Positions 27,234 through 34,802 of a stretch of 37,361 nucleotides of DNA are shown here, piece after piece; within the stretch, counting starts at the first letter, position 1, and each line of letters starts with the position of its first letter. The DNA lies in contig SHXL01000003.1 of NCBI GenBank assembly GCA_009693345.1, forward strand, positions 1 through 37,361, read 5' to 3'. Both the position numbers and the translations under genes were made by a program. This DNA comes from Betaproteobacteria bacterium (GTDB lineage: Bacteria > Pseudomonadota > Gammaproteobacteria > Burkholderiales > SG8-39). A model generated the notes under the pieces. The model searched no databases, was not told the DNA's origin, and was given only the letters and a program-made list of their open reading frames with translations.

Positions 27234-27701
27234 GTGCTGAAAATCGTCCCGGCCGCCACAGCGCAGGATTTCGCGGATGTGCACATCCTGTTCGGCGAAT
27301 ATTCGACGCTGGTCGCCGAGGCGCTGTGCTTTCAGGGCTTTGACAAGGAACTTGAGGCGCTTCCCGGCGACTACGCAGCGCCCGGGGGCGTCCTGTTGAT
27401 TGCCCGCAACGGTGACGCTGCGGCGGGCTGCGGCGCGCTCCGCCAGCTCGATGCAGGCACCGGCGAGATGAAGCGCATGTATGTGCGCGAGGCGTTTCGT
27501 GGCAGCGGGCTGGGCCGGCGCCTTGCGCTCGCGGTTATCGAAGAGGCGAGGAAAAGAAAATACGCCCGCGTGATGCTCGACACACTGCCGAAACTCGGGC
27601 CGGCGATCGCGCTTTACCGCGACCTCGGATTCCGTGAAACCGGCCCCTACCTGGCGTGCCCGACGCCGGGCGCGATCTGCTTCGAGCTCAGGCTTTCCTG
27701 A
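27234..27701 (+). CDS. GNAT family N-acetyltransferase
   Basis: This 155-residue protein has the acetyl-CoA-binding motif MKRMYVREAFRGSGLGRRLALAVIEEA (motif A, Q/RxxGxG/A form RGSGLGR) and the C-terminal YRDLGFRETGPY. The acceptor is unknown; small molecules or protein N-termini are both possible. GTG 27234 is preferred to the ORF-track TTG at 27231 because the -10 TAGAAT ends exactly six bases upstream. It overlaps the convergent rfaE2 by 14 bases. Confidence 0.88.
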   Translation: MLKIVPAATAQDFADVHILFGEYSTLVAEALCFQGFDKELEALPGDYAAPGGVLLIARNGDAAAGCGALRQLDAGTGEMKRMYVREAFRGSGLGRRLALAVIEEARKRKYARVMLDTLPKLGPAIALYRDLGFRETGPYLACPTPGAICFELRLS

Positions 27702-28161
27702 TCTTTTCCAGCAACGCGGTGCTGGAACGCTGGTGCGCGAACGGAATCGAGACCACTCGCCCGCCACGCGCAAGCGTCGCTACCGCGCCGACGATTTTCT
27801 CCGCCGGCCAGTCCCCGCCCTTGACCAGGACCTCCGGACTCAGCGTTTCGATCAACGCCGCCGGCGTGTCATCGTCGAACCAGGTGACCGCATCCACCGC
27901 TGCCAACGCCGCGATCAGCGCCATGCGGTCCTCCAGCGCGTTGACCGGGCGGCCGTCACCCTTGCCGAGCCGGCGCGCCGAGGCGTCGCCGTTCAGCGCG
28001 ACGATGAGCGCGGCGCCGAGGGCGCGCGCCTGCGCGAGATAGGTCACATGACCGCGGTGCAGGAGGTCGAAGACACCGTTGGTGAACACCAGCGGACGCG
28101 CCAAGCCGGCGGCCCATTGCGCCGCGCTGCCGGGCGGCCGAATTTTTTCCTCGAACCCCAG
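27688..28161 (-). CDS. rfaE2: D-glycero-beta-D-manno-heptose 1-phosphate adenylyltransferase
   Basis: This protein matches the adenylyltransferase half of HldE. It makes ADP-heptose, the donor for WaaF, from heptose 1-phosphate. It has the nucleotidyltransferase signature FTNGVFDLLHRGHVTYL, DGRPVNALEDRM and VLVKGGDWP. The ORF track starts at an internal TTG (28104, 138 residues). Upstream in the same frame lies LGFEEKIRPP..., matching the usual N-terminal extension of this family, but no ATG, GTG or TTG begins it. CTG 28161-28159, one base after the dolP TAG, gives 157 residues, near the family norm. The separate kinase HldA is not in the window. Confidence 0.9.
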   Translation of the reverse strand: MGFEEKIRPPGSAAQWAAGLARPLVFTNGVFDLLHRGHVTYLAQARALGAALIVALNGDASARRLGKGDGRPVNALEDRMALIAALAAVDAVTWFDDDTPAALIETLSPEVLVKGGDWPAEKIVGAVATLARGGRVVSIPFAHQRSSTALLEKIRKA

Positions 28162-28162
28162 G

Positions 28163-28807
28163 CTAGGACCCGGCCTTCTTCGGTACCTCGGCCTTGGGCG
28201 GAGCGCAGACCTCGTCGGTCGGCTTGCAGTAGTCGAACACCTTCACCACCTTGCGCACTCCGCGGGTGGTGCGCGCCACTTCCACTGCCACATTGGCCTC
28301 CGCCTCGGTGACGATGCCAAGCAGGTAGACGATGGAGGCCTCCGTCACCACCTTGACGTGGATGGGATTCAGCTGGCCGGAGTCGAACAGGCGCGCCTTC
28401 ACCTTGCCCGTAATCGTCGCATCGCTGGCTCGGGAGGTGAGCGATGCGCCGCCGGCAACCTGCAGGTCGTTGGTGACGCCCCGCACGCTGGGCACTCCCT
28501 GGATCAGCTTCTCGATCTCGGCCTTCGCCTTCGCATCCGGCACTTCGCCGGTGACGAGCACGCTGCGGTTGTACGAGGTGATGTTGACATGCGCCTTGTC
28601 GCCGAAACGCTCGCTCACGCGGTTGGATGCGCGCAGTTCGATGCCCTCGTCATCCACTTGGACCCCGGTCGTGCGCCGGTCCACGGCGGACAGCGCCGCG
28701 GTGCCCACGCCCACCACCGCCATCTCGATGCAGCCCTGCAGGAAAGCGGCGGCAAGGCAAAGGGCAAGAACAAAGGGAACGCGGAATTGGAAGCGGATCT
28801 TCTTCAT
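28163..28807 (-). CDS. dolP: BON-domain outer-membrane lipoprotein DolP
   Basis: This 214-residue lipoprotein has signal peptide and lipobox LQGC (Cys26) followed by two BON domains (about 45-120 and 125-195), each with a conserved VTGEV- or LLGIV-like glycine turn. DolP (YraP) in E. coli sits in the inner leaflet of the outer membrane and supports its integrity and the BAM complex. Order and strand relative to yraN and the SIS gene match the E. coli yra cluster. ATG 28807 overlaps the SIS-gene stop as ATGA. The ORF track start at 28909 adds shadow. Confidence 0.93.
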   Translation of the reverse strand: MKKIRFQFRVPFVLALCLAAAFLQGCIEMAVVGVGTAALSAVDRRTTGVQVDDEGIELRASNRVSERFGDKAHVNITSYNRSVLVTGEVPDAKAKAEIEKLIQGVPSVRGVTNDLQVAGGASLTSRASDATITGKVKARLFDSGQLNPIHVKVVTEASIVYLLGIVTEAEANVAVEVARTTRGVRKVVKVFDYCKPTDEVCAPPKAEVPKKAGS

Positions 28808-29418
28808 TTCTTGTCTCCAAAGAGCTGGGTGTCGATGCCATCGCACAGGCAATGCAATGCCAGCAGGTGCACTTCCTGGATGCGCATGGTGCGATTGTGC
28901 GGCACGCACACATGGACGTCGCCGCCGGAGAGCAGCGCGGTCATCTTGCCGCCGCCATTGCCGGTTAGAGCAACGATGTGCACGCCAAGTTCCCGCGCCG
29001 CGCGCATCGCCGCGACCACGTTGGCCGAGTTGCCGGACGTGGAAATCGCGAGCAGCACGTCGCCCTTGCGGCCCAGCGCGCGCAGCTGCTTCTCGAACAC
29101 CTGTTCAAAGCCGTAGTCGTTGCCGATCGAGGTCAGTGTCGAGGAATCGGTGGTCAGCGCCAGTCCCGCCAGCGGCGCGCGCTCGCGCTCGAAGCGATTC
29201 ACCAGTTCGGCGGCGAAGTGCTGCGCATCAGCCGCGGAACCGCCGTTGCCGCAGGCGAGGATCTTGCCGCCCGCCCTGAGCGCAGCCGCCATCAGCTCGA
29301 TGCCGCGCGCGATCGGCCCGCAGAGCACTTGCGCCGCATCGAGTTTCAGCTTCGCGCTATCGGAGAAATGCGATGCAACGCGAGCCTCCAGCGATCTGCT
29401 CTGCTCTGCGTGTCCCAT
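28804..29418 (-). CDS. gmhA: SIS-domain phosphoheptose isomerase (GmhA/DiaA-like)
   Basis: This 204-residue SIS protein has CGNGGSAADAQHFAAELVNRF and ISTSGNSANVVAAMRAA for phosphosugar binding and ends RIQEVHLLALHCLCDGID. By synteny it corresponds to E. coli diaA, a DnaA-binding regulator that is not an isomerase. The glutamate in HFAAEL, equivalent from memory to GmhA Glu65 and lost in DiaA (HFAASM), is present, and so is the histidine of the RIQExH segment. With rfaE2 in the same operon, sedoheptulose 7-phosphate isomerisation to start ADP-heptose synthesis is the better call. A DnaA role is not excluded. Confidence 0.85.
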   Translation of the reverse strand: MGHAEQSRSLEARVASHFSDSAKLKLDAAQVLCGPIARGIELMAAALRAGGKILACGNGGSAADAQHFAAELVNRFERERAPLAGLALTTDSSTLTSIGNDYGFEQVFEKQLRALGRKGDVLLAISTSGNSANVVAAMRAARELGVHIVALTGNGGGKMTALLSGGDVHVCVPHNRTMRIQEVHLLALHCLCDGIDTQLFGDKK

Positions 29419-29427
29419 GGATCGATT

Positions 29428-29787
29428 TTACTCGATATACACCTCGAATTCGATCCGCCGCGCGGGGTTCGCGTGCTCGGCGAGCTTGCTGATCCGCGCG
29501 CGCATTGTGGTGCCGCGGTCCAGTCCCCACGCGAGCACGGCATTTTCGCGCCGCGGCACGTAGCCGAGTTTGCGGCCGCGCCATTCCACGCGCACCGCGT
29601 TCGGGTCGTGGGGATTGTCCTCTTCACGCACCAGCTCGAGCGCATCGCCCTGCTGCAGCATCGGCATCACTTCCGCCGCTTCGCCATAGCGAAAGCCCGC
29701 CAGCGGCGAACTCTGCACCAGGAGCTGCACGCTCTGGGCTTCCGCGGAAAACGCGAGGAAAAGCAGGAGGCTAGGCAGTAAACGCAT
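29428..29787 (-). CDS. exported HIRAN-domain protein
   Basis: This 119-residue protein has a short signal peptide (MRLLPSLLLFLAFSAEA, cleavage before QS) followed almost at once by a HIRAN domain: SPLAGFRYGE, LELVREEDNPHDPNAVRVE and LGYVPRRENAVLA. HIRAN domains of eukaryotic HLTF bind single-stranded DNA 3' ends; a periplasmic copy cannot easily do that, so its ligand is unknown. It overlaps yraN by 17 bases and precedes gmhA by nine bases. The signal peptide, and hence location, is read by eye. Confidence 0.87.
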   Translation of the reverse strand: MRLLPSLLLFLAFSAEAQSVQLLVQSSPLAGFRYGEAAEVMPMLQQGDALELVREEDNPHDPNAVRVEWRGRKLGYVPRRENAVLAWGLDRGTTMRARISKLAEHANPARRIEFEVYIE

Positions 29788-30112
29788 TCCGGATCCACCT
29801 TATCCGTTCCGCCTCGAGGGAATCCAGCAGCAGGACGTCGAACCGGCAGTTGGCCTCGGGCCGCCGCATCAGGTAGAGCCGCGCAGCGGCGATCAGGCGG
29901 GACTGCTTGGCCGCGGTGATGCTCCCGGCGGCGCCGCCGAAGCGCTCGTCGCTGCGGTAGCGCACCTCGGCGAAGACCAGCGTGCCGTCCTCCTCGGCCA
30001 CGAGGTCGATTTGGCCATGCCGGCAGCGCCAGTTGCGCGCCAGCACCCGCAGGCCCGCCTTGCGCAGCATGTCGGCGCACAGTTCTTCGGCTCGCGCGCC
30101 GGCCCGGTTCAT
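29771..30112 (-). CDS. yraN: YraN family (UPF0102) endonuclease-like protein
   Basis: This 113-residue protein has the restriction-endonuclease-like core GQIDLVAEEDGTLVFAEVRYR, i.e. the E...D/ExK-like pattern of UPF0102/YraN, and ITAAKQSRLIAAARLYL. The function is unknown; a Holliday-junction or DNA repair role has been proposed for the fold. The position between rsmI (divergent) and the SIS/dolP genes matches E. coli. The strict PD-(D/E)xK lysine appears replaced by arginine (EVRYR), so catalysis is uncertain. Confidence 0.92.
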   Translation of the reverse strand: MNRAGARAEELCADMLRKAGLRVLARNWRCRHGQIDLVAEEDGTLVFAEVRYRSDERFGGAAGSITAAKQSRLIAAARLYLMRRPEANCRFDVLLLDSLEAERIRWIRNAFTA

Positions 30113-30150
30113 GGCAGTCTTAACGATCCGCCGCCCGCCAAGGTTGACCT

Positions 30151-30978
30151 GTGACAGGAACGCTCTACGTTGTCGCCACGCCGATCGGCAATCTTGCCGA
30201 TTCGAGCCCCCGCTCCATCGACGTCCTGCGCTCGGCCGACATCATTGCCTGCGAGGACACCCGCACCTCGCGCACGCTGCTTGCCCACCACGGCATTCGC
30301 GCACGCACCGTGGCGCTGCATGCGCACAACGAAAGTGAAGCGGGTGAAAAGCTGCTGCGCGCCCTGCGCGAGGGGAGCAACGTTGCGCTGGTGAGCGATG
30401 CCGGGACGCCCGCGATCTCGGACCCCGGCGCGCTGCTGGTGGCCGCCGCGCACCGCGAAGGCCTGCGCGTCATCCCGGTGCCGGGCCCGAACGCCGCGAT
30501 CGCCGCCTATTCGGCCTCCGGCTTCGTCGCCGAGAGCTTTCAGTTTGTGGGTTTTCTTTCCAAAAGAAAGAAGCATTCATTCAAGGAATTGGACGCTCCC
30601 TGGCCCGTCATCCTCTACGAAGCCCCGCACCGCGTGCTCGAAACCGTCGCGGCCCTGCTCGAGCACTTCGGGCCGGAACGGGAGCTCGTGATCGCACGCG
30701 AGATCACCAAGAAATTCGAGGAAGTGGCGCGCATGAGACTTGCGGACGCCCCTGGCTGGCTCGCGGGGCCGCACCGGCAGGTCGGGGAATTCGTGCTGAT
30801 CCTCGGCCCCCGCGGGAAAGTTCCTGCCGAGTTCGCGGAGGGAGAACGGGTTCTCGGAATTCTTCAGCAAGCCATGCCCGCCAGTGAGGCGGCCAAGCTG
30901 GCCGCGAAAATCACCGGCGTACCGAGAAAGGAACTGTACGCATCGGCGATCGCGCGGGACAGGCAGGGATCAAAGTAA
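30151..30978 (+). CDS. rsmI: 16S rRNA (cytidine1402-2'-O)-methyltransferase
   Basis: This 275-residue SAM-dependent methyltransferase modifies C1402 of 16S rRNA. It has GTLYVVATPIGNLADSSPR at the N terminus, IIACEDTRTSRTLL, LVSDAGTPAISDPG and VPGPNAAIAA, all typical of RsmI (YraL). GTG 30151 gives the canonical N terminus. It is divergent from yraN across 38 bases, as in E. coli. An AT-rich lysine patch encodes LSKRKKHSFKEL. Its last codons contain the pyrC -10. Confidence 0.96.
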   Translation: MTGTLYVVATPIGNLADSSPRSIDVLRSADIIACEDTRTSRTLLAHHGIRARTVALHAHNESEAGEKLLRALREGSNVALVSDAGTPAISDPGALLVAAAHREGLRVIPVPGPNAAIAAYSASGFVAESFQFVGFLSKRKKHSFKELDAPWPVILYEAPHRVLETVAALLEHFGPERELVIAREITKKFEEVARMRLADAPGWLAGPHRQVGEFVLILGPRGKVPAEFAEGERVLGILQQAMPASEAAKLAAKITGVPRKELYASAIARDRQGSK

Positions 30979-30981
30979 AAT
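30976..30981 (+). promoter_or_regulatory. pyrC -10 box TAAAAT
   Basis: TAAAAT overlaps the rsmI stop and is followed by six bases and the pyrC ATG, the same spacing as glpK, glnE, the GNAT gene and the rnpB 5' end. No -35 is clear. Confidence 0.45.
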
Positions 30982-30987
30982 CCAGCC

Positions 30988-32019
30988 ATGGATAACATCA
31001 CCCTCACCCGCCCGGACGACTGGCACCTGCACCTGCGCGACGGGCAGGCGATGGCCTCGGTGCTCGAGGACACGGCGCGGCGCTTCGGCCGCGCGATCGT
31101 GATGCCGAATCTCAAGCCGCCGGTGCGCACGACCCAGCAGGCGCTGAATTACCGCGACCGCATTCTCGGCGAACTGCCGGAGGGTTCGACCTTCGATCCG
31201 TTGATGACGCTCTATCTCACCGACGACACGCCGCCCGAGGAGATCGGGCGCGCCAAGCTTTCGGGACGCGTGCATGGCGTCAAGCTGTATCCGGCGGGCG
31301 CGACCACGAACTCCAGCGAAGGCGTGACGCGCATCTCGCGCTGCTTCCTCGCGCTGGAGAAGATGGAGCAGCTCGGGCTGCCGCTGCTGATCCACGGCGA
31401 AGTTACCGATCCGATGGTGGACGTGTTCGATCGCGAGAAAGCCTTCATCGACGAAGTGCTCGGACCCGTCGTCGAGCGCTTCAGCAGCCTGAAGATCGTG
31501 CTGGAACACATCACGACGCGCGATGCGGTGCAATACATCGAAGTCACCGGTCCTAACGTCGGCGCGACCATCACCCCGCATCACTTGCTGCTGAACCGCA
31601 ATGCGCTGTTCCTCGGCGGCATCCGCCCGCACAACTATTGCCTGCCGGTGCTAAAGCGCGAAGAACACCGCGAAGCGCTGGTGGAGGCGGCGACCTCGGG
31701 CAACCCGAAATTCTTCCTCGGCACCGACAGCGCCCCGCACGCGCGCAACACCAAGGAGGCGGACTGCGGCTGCGCCGGCGTCTACAACGCGCATGGCGCG
31801 ATCGAGCTCTACGCCACCGCCTTCGAGGAAGCCGGCGCGCTGGACAAACTCGAAGGTTTCGCAAGCCACTTCGGTGCGGATTTCTACGGCCTGCCGCGCA
31901 ACGAGGACACGATCACGCTCGTCCGCAAGGAATGGACCGTGCCGAAAACGCTGCGCTTCGGAGGCGAGGAAGTGGTTCCTTTGCGTGCCGGCGAAACCAT
32001 TCCGTGGCAACTGGAGTAA
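30988..32019 (+). CDS. pyrC: dihydroorotase
   Basis: This 343-residue class II dihydroorotase interconverts N-carbamoyl-aspartate and dihydroorotate in pyrimidine synthesis. The binuclear zinc site is visible: HLH at residues 13-15, the carboxylated lysine in [10 protein letters not shown] near 99, histidine in LIHGEV near 135, EHITT, and the catalytic aspartate in GTDSAPH near 244. Length matches E. coli PyrC. It follows rsmI with a nine-base gap and overlaps the DUF3025 gene. Confidence 0.97.
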   Translation: MDNITLTRPDDWHLHLRDGQAMASVLEDTARRFGRAIVMPNLKPPVRTTQQALNYRDRILGELPEGSTFDPLMTLYLTDDTPPEEIGRAKLSGRVHGVKLYPAGATTNSSEGVTRISRCFLALEKMEQLGLPLLIHGEVTDPMVDVFDREKAFIDEVLGPVVERFSSLKIVLEHITTRDAVQYIEVTGPNVGATITPHHLLLNRNALFLGGIRPHNYCLPVLKREEHREALVEAATSGNPKFFLGTDSAPHARNTKEADCGCAGVYNAHGAIELYATAFEEAGALDKLEGFASHFGADFYGLPRNEDTITLVRKEWTVPKTLRFGGEEVVPLRAGETIPWQLE

Positions 32020-32735
32020 ATCACCCGGTCTTCGATCCGGTCCGGCCGTGGCTCGAACGCACCGGAAGCGCACCCTCGCTTGATCTTCTGAATTCACTTT
32101 CAGAAGAGGCAAATCTCAAGACCGAGAGCGGCAAGCCCATCCGCTTCGTTCCGCCTTCGAGTTCCGACCCCTACTACGAGGTGCACGTCTTCGAAACCGG
32201 CCACGTCCAGACGCGTGCCGGCAACAGGCACGACCTGTTCAACGCGCTGGCCTGGCTCGCGTTCCCCAAAACAAAAGCACGCATCAACGCGATGCACGCG
32301 GCGCAAATTCCCCGGGAAGGCGGCAAGCGCGGACGCTTGCGCGACATGCTGACGATATTCGACGAGGGCGGCGCGATCGTCGCCTGCCAAGGCGAGATAG
32401 CGGATCTGGTGCGCGAGGCACGCTGGTCCGACCTGTTCCTCGAACACCATCGCGACTTCCGTATCGTGGTCGTCGGGCACGCCGTGCTGGAGCAGGCGCT
32501 GGCGCCGCATCCCGGCATCACTTGCAAAGTTATCTTCGCGGATCCGTCTCGCGATCTCGACGCGCAGGCTGCGGAATGGCTCGGGTGCGTCGGAAGGTCG
32601 CCTCGGGATATGCCGCCATTGCCGGTGTTCGGTTATCCCGGATGGTTTGATCGCAGCGGACAAGCGGGCTTCTACTTGGATGAAAGGTACTTTCGCCCGC
32701 TGCGGCGCGCCAACGCACAAGTGCGTTCCTGCTAA
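32004..32735 (+). CDS. DUF3025 family protein
   Basis: This 243-residue protein matches the DUF3025 family through [23 protein letters not shown] and YEVHVFETG. It is cytoplasmic by appearance with no signal peptide; function unknown. GTG 32004 (16-base overlap with pyrC) is the most likely start, because no ATG precedes the conserved [11 protein letters not shown]; the ORF track start at 31638 is a shadow. An AT-rich stretch covers [17 protein letters not shown]. Its 3' end contains the palindrome near the rnpB promoter. Confidence 0.85.
   Translation: MATGVNHPVFDPVRPWLERTGSAPSLDLLNSLSEEANLKTESGKPIRFVPPSSSDPYYEVHVFETGHVQTRAGNRHDLFNALAWLAFPKTKARINAMHAAQIPREGGKRGRLRDMLTIFDEGGAIVACQGEIADLVREARWSDLFLEHHRDFRIVVVGHAVLEQALAPHPGITCKVIFADPSRDLDAQAAEWLGCVGRSPRDMPPLPVFGYPGWFDRSGQAGFYLDERYFRPLRRANAQVRSC
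32712..32727. repeat. inverted repeat upstream of rnpB
   Basis: AACGCAC-AA-GTGCGTT is a perfect seven-base inverted repeat within the last codons of the DUF3025 gene. It overlaps the place where the -35 of the rnpB promoter should be. It may be an operator, or the stem of a terminator for the pyrC operon without a T-run. The core GCACAAGTGC recurs at 34268-34277. Confidence 0.4.
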
Positions 32736-32738
32736 CAT
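32733..32738 (+). promoter_or_regulatory. rnpB -10 box TAACAT
   Basis: TAACAT ends six bases before the predicted 5' end of the RNase P RNA, whose end is fixed independently by the P1 helix. No strong -35 is visible. Confidence 0.45.
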
Positions 32739-32744
32739 GCCCTT

Positions 32745-33138
32745 GGGAGTCGGCCAGGCAGCCGCTGTACCCGTTGGCAGTCAATGCGGGGCAGAGGAAA
32801 GTCCGGGCTCCATAGAGCGGGATGCGGGATAACCACCCGGCGTGGCGACACGACGAACAGGGCCACAGAGACGAGTCCCAGGGTAAAACCTGGGGGTGAA
32901 ACGCGGCAACCTCCATCCGGAGCAACACCAAATAGGCAAGCAGGGTGCCGAAGGCAACTTCGGCACTGGAGGCCGGCTCGGTCGGGCTTGCGGGTAGGTG
33001 GCAACAGGGTTTCGGGGGCGCAAGCTTCCAGACCCGACGATCCGGGGGGTGACTCCCGGACCAGAGGAATGGCTGTCGGGGGTGCCCCTTTCGGGGGGTG
33101 CCCTGCCACAGAACCCGGCTTATCGGCCGGCTCCCGCT
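32745..33138 (+). ncRNA. rnpB: RNase P RNA, bacterial type A
   Basis: The catalytic RNA of RNase P trims 5' leaders from tRNA precursors. The conserved core GAGGAAAGTCCGGGCTCC is at 32794-32811, GGAGCAACACCAAATAGG in the middle, and ACAGAACCCGGCTTATCGG near the 3' end. The 5' end GGGAGTCGGCC pairs with the 3' end GGCCGGCTCCC to close helix P1, which fixes both termini within a few bases. Between the last two cores there is a G/C-rich insertion (around 33075-33105) that could extend a peripheral stem relative to E. coli. Length is about 394 bases. Minus-strand ORFs here are antisense shadows. Confidence 0.96.
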
Positions 33139-33175
33139 GTTGCCGCGTCAGATTCTGTGGGACAACGGGATAAAT

Positions 33176-33202
33176 GCGCTTGCCCGGGGGCTGGCCAAGC
33201 GC
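33176..33202 (+). terminator. hairpin downstream of rnpB
   Basis: GCGCTTG, 13 bases, CAAGCGC forms a perfect seven-base stem 37 bases after rnpB. It is followed by GGATAATT rather than a T-run, so termination is uncertain; the GATAAT could also be the -10 of the HD-domain gene. Confidence 0.4.
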
Positions 33203-33229
33203 GGATAATTGCCCCGGACCGCCCAAAAG

Positions 33230-34176
33230 ATGCACTCGCGCCTCAGCCAGAACGACGTCACCAACCTCGTAAATGTGGAGGACGCCGGCCGGGTCCGGGA
33301 TGCCATTATTGCCATTTACGCCGCCCGCTATCCCGGGTTCGATGCGGCCCCTCGCCCGCGCTTTTGATGACGTAAAGGCGCTGTTCGAAGGCAATTTCCC
33401 AGGTTACCTGCCCTGCGACACGCTGTACCACGACTCCCGCCATACGTATGACATGACGCTGGCGATGGCACGCCTGGTGGAGGGCCACGACCGCACGCAA
33501 CTGCCCGCCGACCAGCTGGGCCGCACGCCGCGCGGTGCTCGGCGCGGTCATCGCGCTGTTGCATGACTCGGGCTACCTGCGCCGCGCCTCCGAAGCCAAC
33601 GTCGAAAACGGCGCCATCTTCACAAAAATACATGTCAGCCGCAGCGCCGATTCCATTGCCCGCTACCTGCCGACGCTTGGCTTTGGCGCGGAGGCGGAAA
33701 TCGCCTCCCGCGTGGTGCATTTCACCGGCTACGAAATGGACGTCGACGACATCAAGGTTGACAGCCCGAAGGACCACCTGCTTGGCCACATGGTCGGCAC
33801 CGCCGACCTGATCGGGCAGATGTCGGACCCCATGTACCTCGAAAAATGCCGCGAGTTCCTGTACAAGGAGTTCGTGCTGGGTTCGATCGCGCGCGAGACG
33901 CTGCCCGACGGGCGCGAAATCGTGCGCTATACGTCCCCCGAGGATCTGATCTGCAAAACCCCGGGCTTCTACGAGTACGTCGCGCGCGAACGCATCCACC
34001 GCAAGCTTGGCGCGGCGGACCGCTATGCCGAGGCGCACTTCGATAGGGCCAGCCTCTACCAGATCGAAATCGACGCCAACTTCAGTTTCCTGCGCGAGGT
34101 GATCGAGCGGGCGAACTTGGGCCGCCTGCGACGCGCCTGCTATTCCCTCTCCACCCCGCACTTCAAAGCCGCCTGA
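33230..34176 (+). pseudogene. HD-domain phosphohydrolase-like gene with two frameshifts
   Basis: Three reading frames must be joined to make one protein. Frame one runs from ATG 33230 (MHSRLSQNDVTN...IYAARYPGFD) to a stop at 33365. Frame two carries FDDVKALFEGNFPGYL and the metal-binding HTYDMTLAM. Frame three, from about 33520 to 34176, carries the HD pair (IALLHDSGYLRR), VVHFTGYEMD and VGTADLIGQM. Removing one C from the CCCC run near 33344-33347 and one G from the GGG run at 33518-33520 yields a continuous 315-codon gene ending at 34176. The HD family hydrolyses phosphate esters, often nucleotides. This is either a real pseudogene or two homopolymer sequencing errors. Both shifts look like single extra bases in homopolymers. 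Confidence 0.8.
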
Positions 34177-34280
34177 AAACCGTGGGGTTTGTCACACCCT
34201 GCTGAATTTACTTCGCTTTTGGGCGCCTTTTGGGCTCTTTCCCTCTTGTCGCGGGGACCCAGCCGTGGCACAAGTGCCGC

Positions 34281-34748
34281 GTGACACTTCCTGACAAACT
34301 GCCCAACGGCGCGAAAGCGGTGGCAGCGCCCGCGCTTGCCCGCCTGCTCGCGGACAGCGCTCTCAGCCGCGCCGCTTTCGCGGCCTGCGGTTTTCCGGTG
34401 GCGCTCGCCGATGCGAGCGCCAAGGGCAAGCCGCTCGCCTACGTCAATCCCTCGTTCGAGGCGTTCTTCGGCCACCGCGCCGACGAGGTGCTCGGCCGCC
34501 CGGTAATCACGCTGCTGTTTCCGGAAGCCGACGGCGCGGCAAGCATGTTCAACGACGCGCCCGCGCGGCTGCAGATGCGCGCGCGCTGCAAGGACGGGTC
34601 GGGCGCGGAAGTCGAACTGTCGATCGGCATGGTGCACGGCGTGGACGGCCTGCTGACCCACTGGGTGCTCGCCTTCGCCGACCGCGGCGAAATCGCGCGC
34701 ATGCAGGAAGAACTGCGCGTGCTCAGGGCGATCGCCGCCGCTCCGTAG
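34281..34748 (+). CDS. single PAS-domain protein
   Basis: This 155-residue protein is mostly one PAS domain: GFPVALADAS, LAYVNPSFEAFFGHRADEVLGRPVITLLFP, and a C-terminal LTHWVLAFADRGEIARMQEELRVL that continues as a helix. It lacks the photoactive cysteine of LOV domains (GRPVITLLF in place of GRNCRFLQ) and has no attached kinase or cyclase domain, so it is a stand-alone sensor or adaptor with unknown ligand. GTG 34281 is the chosen start; the TTG at 34230 is a poorer choice. The small palindrome GGCAC-AA-GTGCC sits just upstream. Confidence 0.8.
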   Translation: MTLPDKLPNGAKAVAAPALARLLADSALSRAAFAACGFPVALADASAKGKPLAYVNPSFEAFFGHRADEVLGRPVITLLFPEADGAASMFNDAPARLQMRARCKDGSGAEVELSIGMVHGVDGLLTHWVLAFADRGEIARMQEELRVLRAIAAAP

Positions 34749-34753
34749 CCGGA

Positions 34754-34787
34754 AAGGGGGCTGCGACAGAACGTCTCCGCCCCCCTT
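34754..34787. terminator. hairpin between convergent PAS and amidase genes
   Basis: AAGGGGG (34754-34760) pairs with CCCCCTT (34781-34787) across about 20 bases. The stem lies between two convergent genes and so could stop transcription from both sides; a short CTT tail but no real T-run follows. Confidence 0.5.
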
Positions 34788-34802
34788 CAGATCCCCCCGA
34801 CG

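Noticed and set aside
32732-33394. 220-aa minus-strand ORF
   Set aside because: It is antisense to the RNase P RNA; such ORFs are often misannotated across rnpB.
34281-34748. LOV photoreceptor for the PAS protein
   Set aside because: The GRNCRFLQ cysteine motif is absent, so flavin photochemistry of LOV type is not supported.
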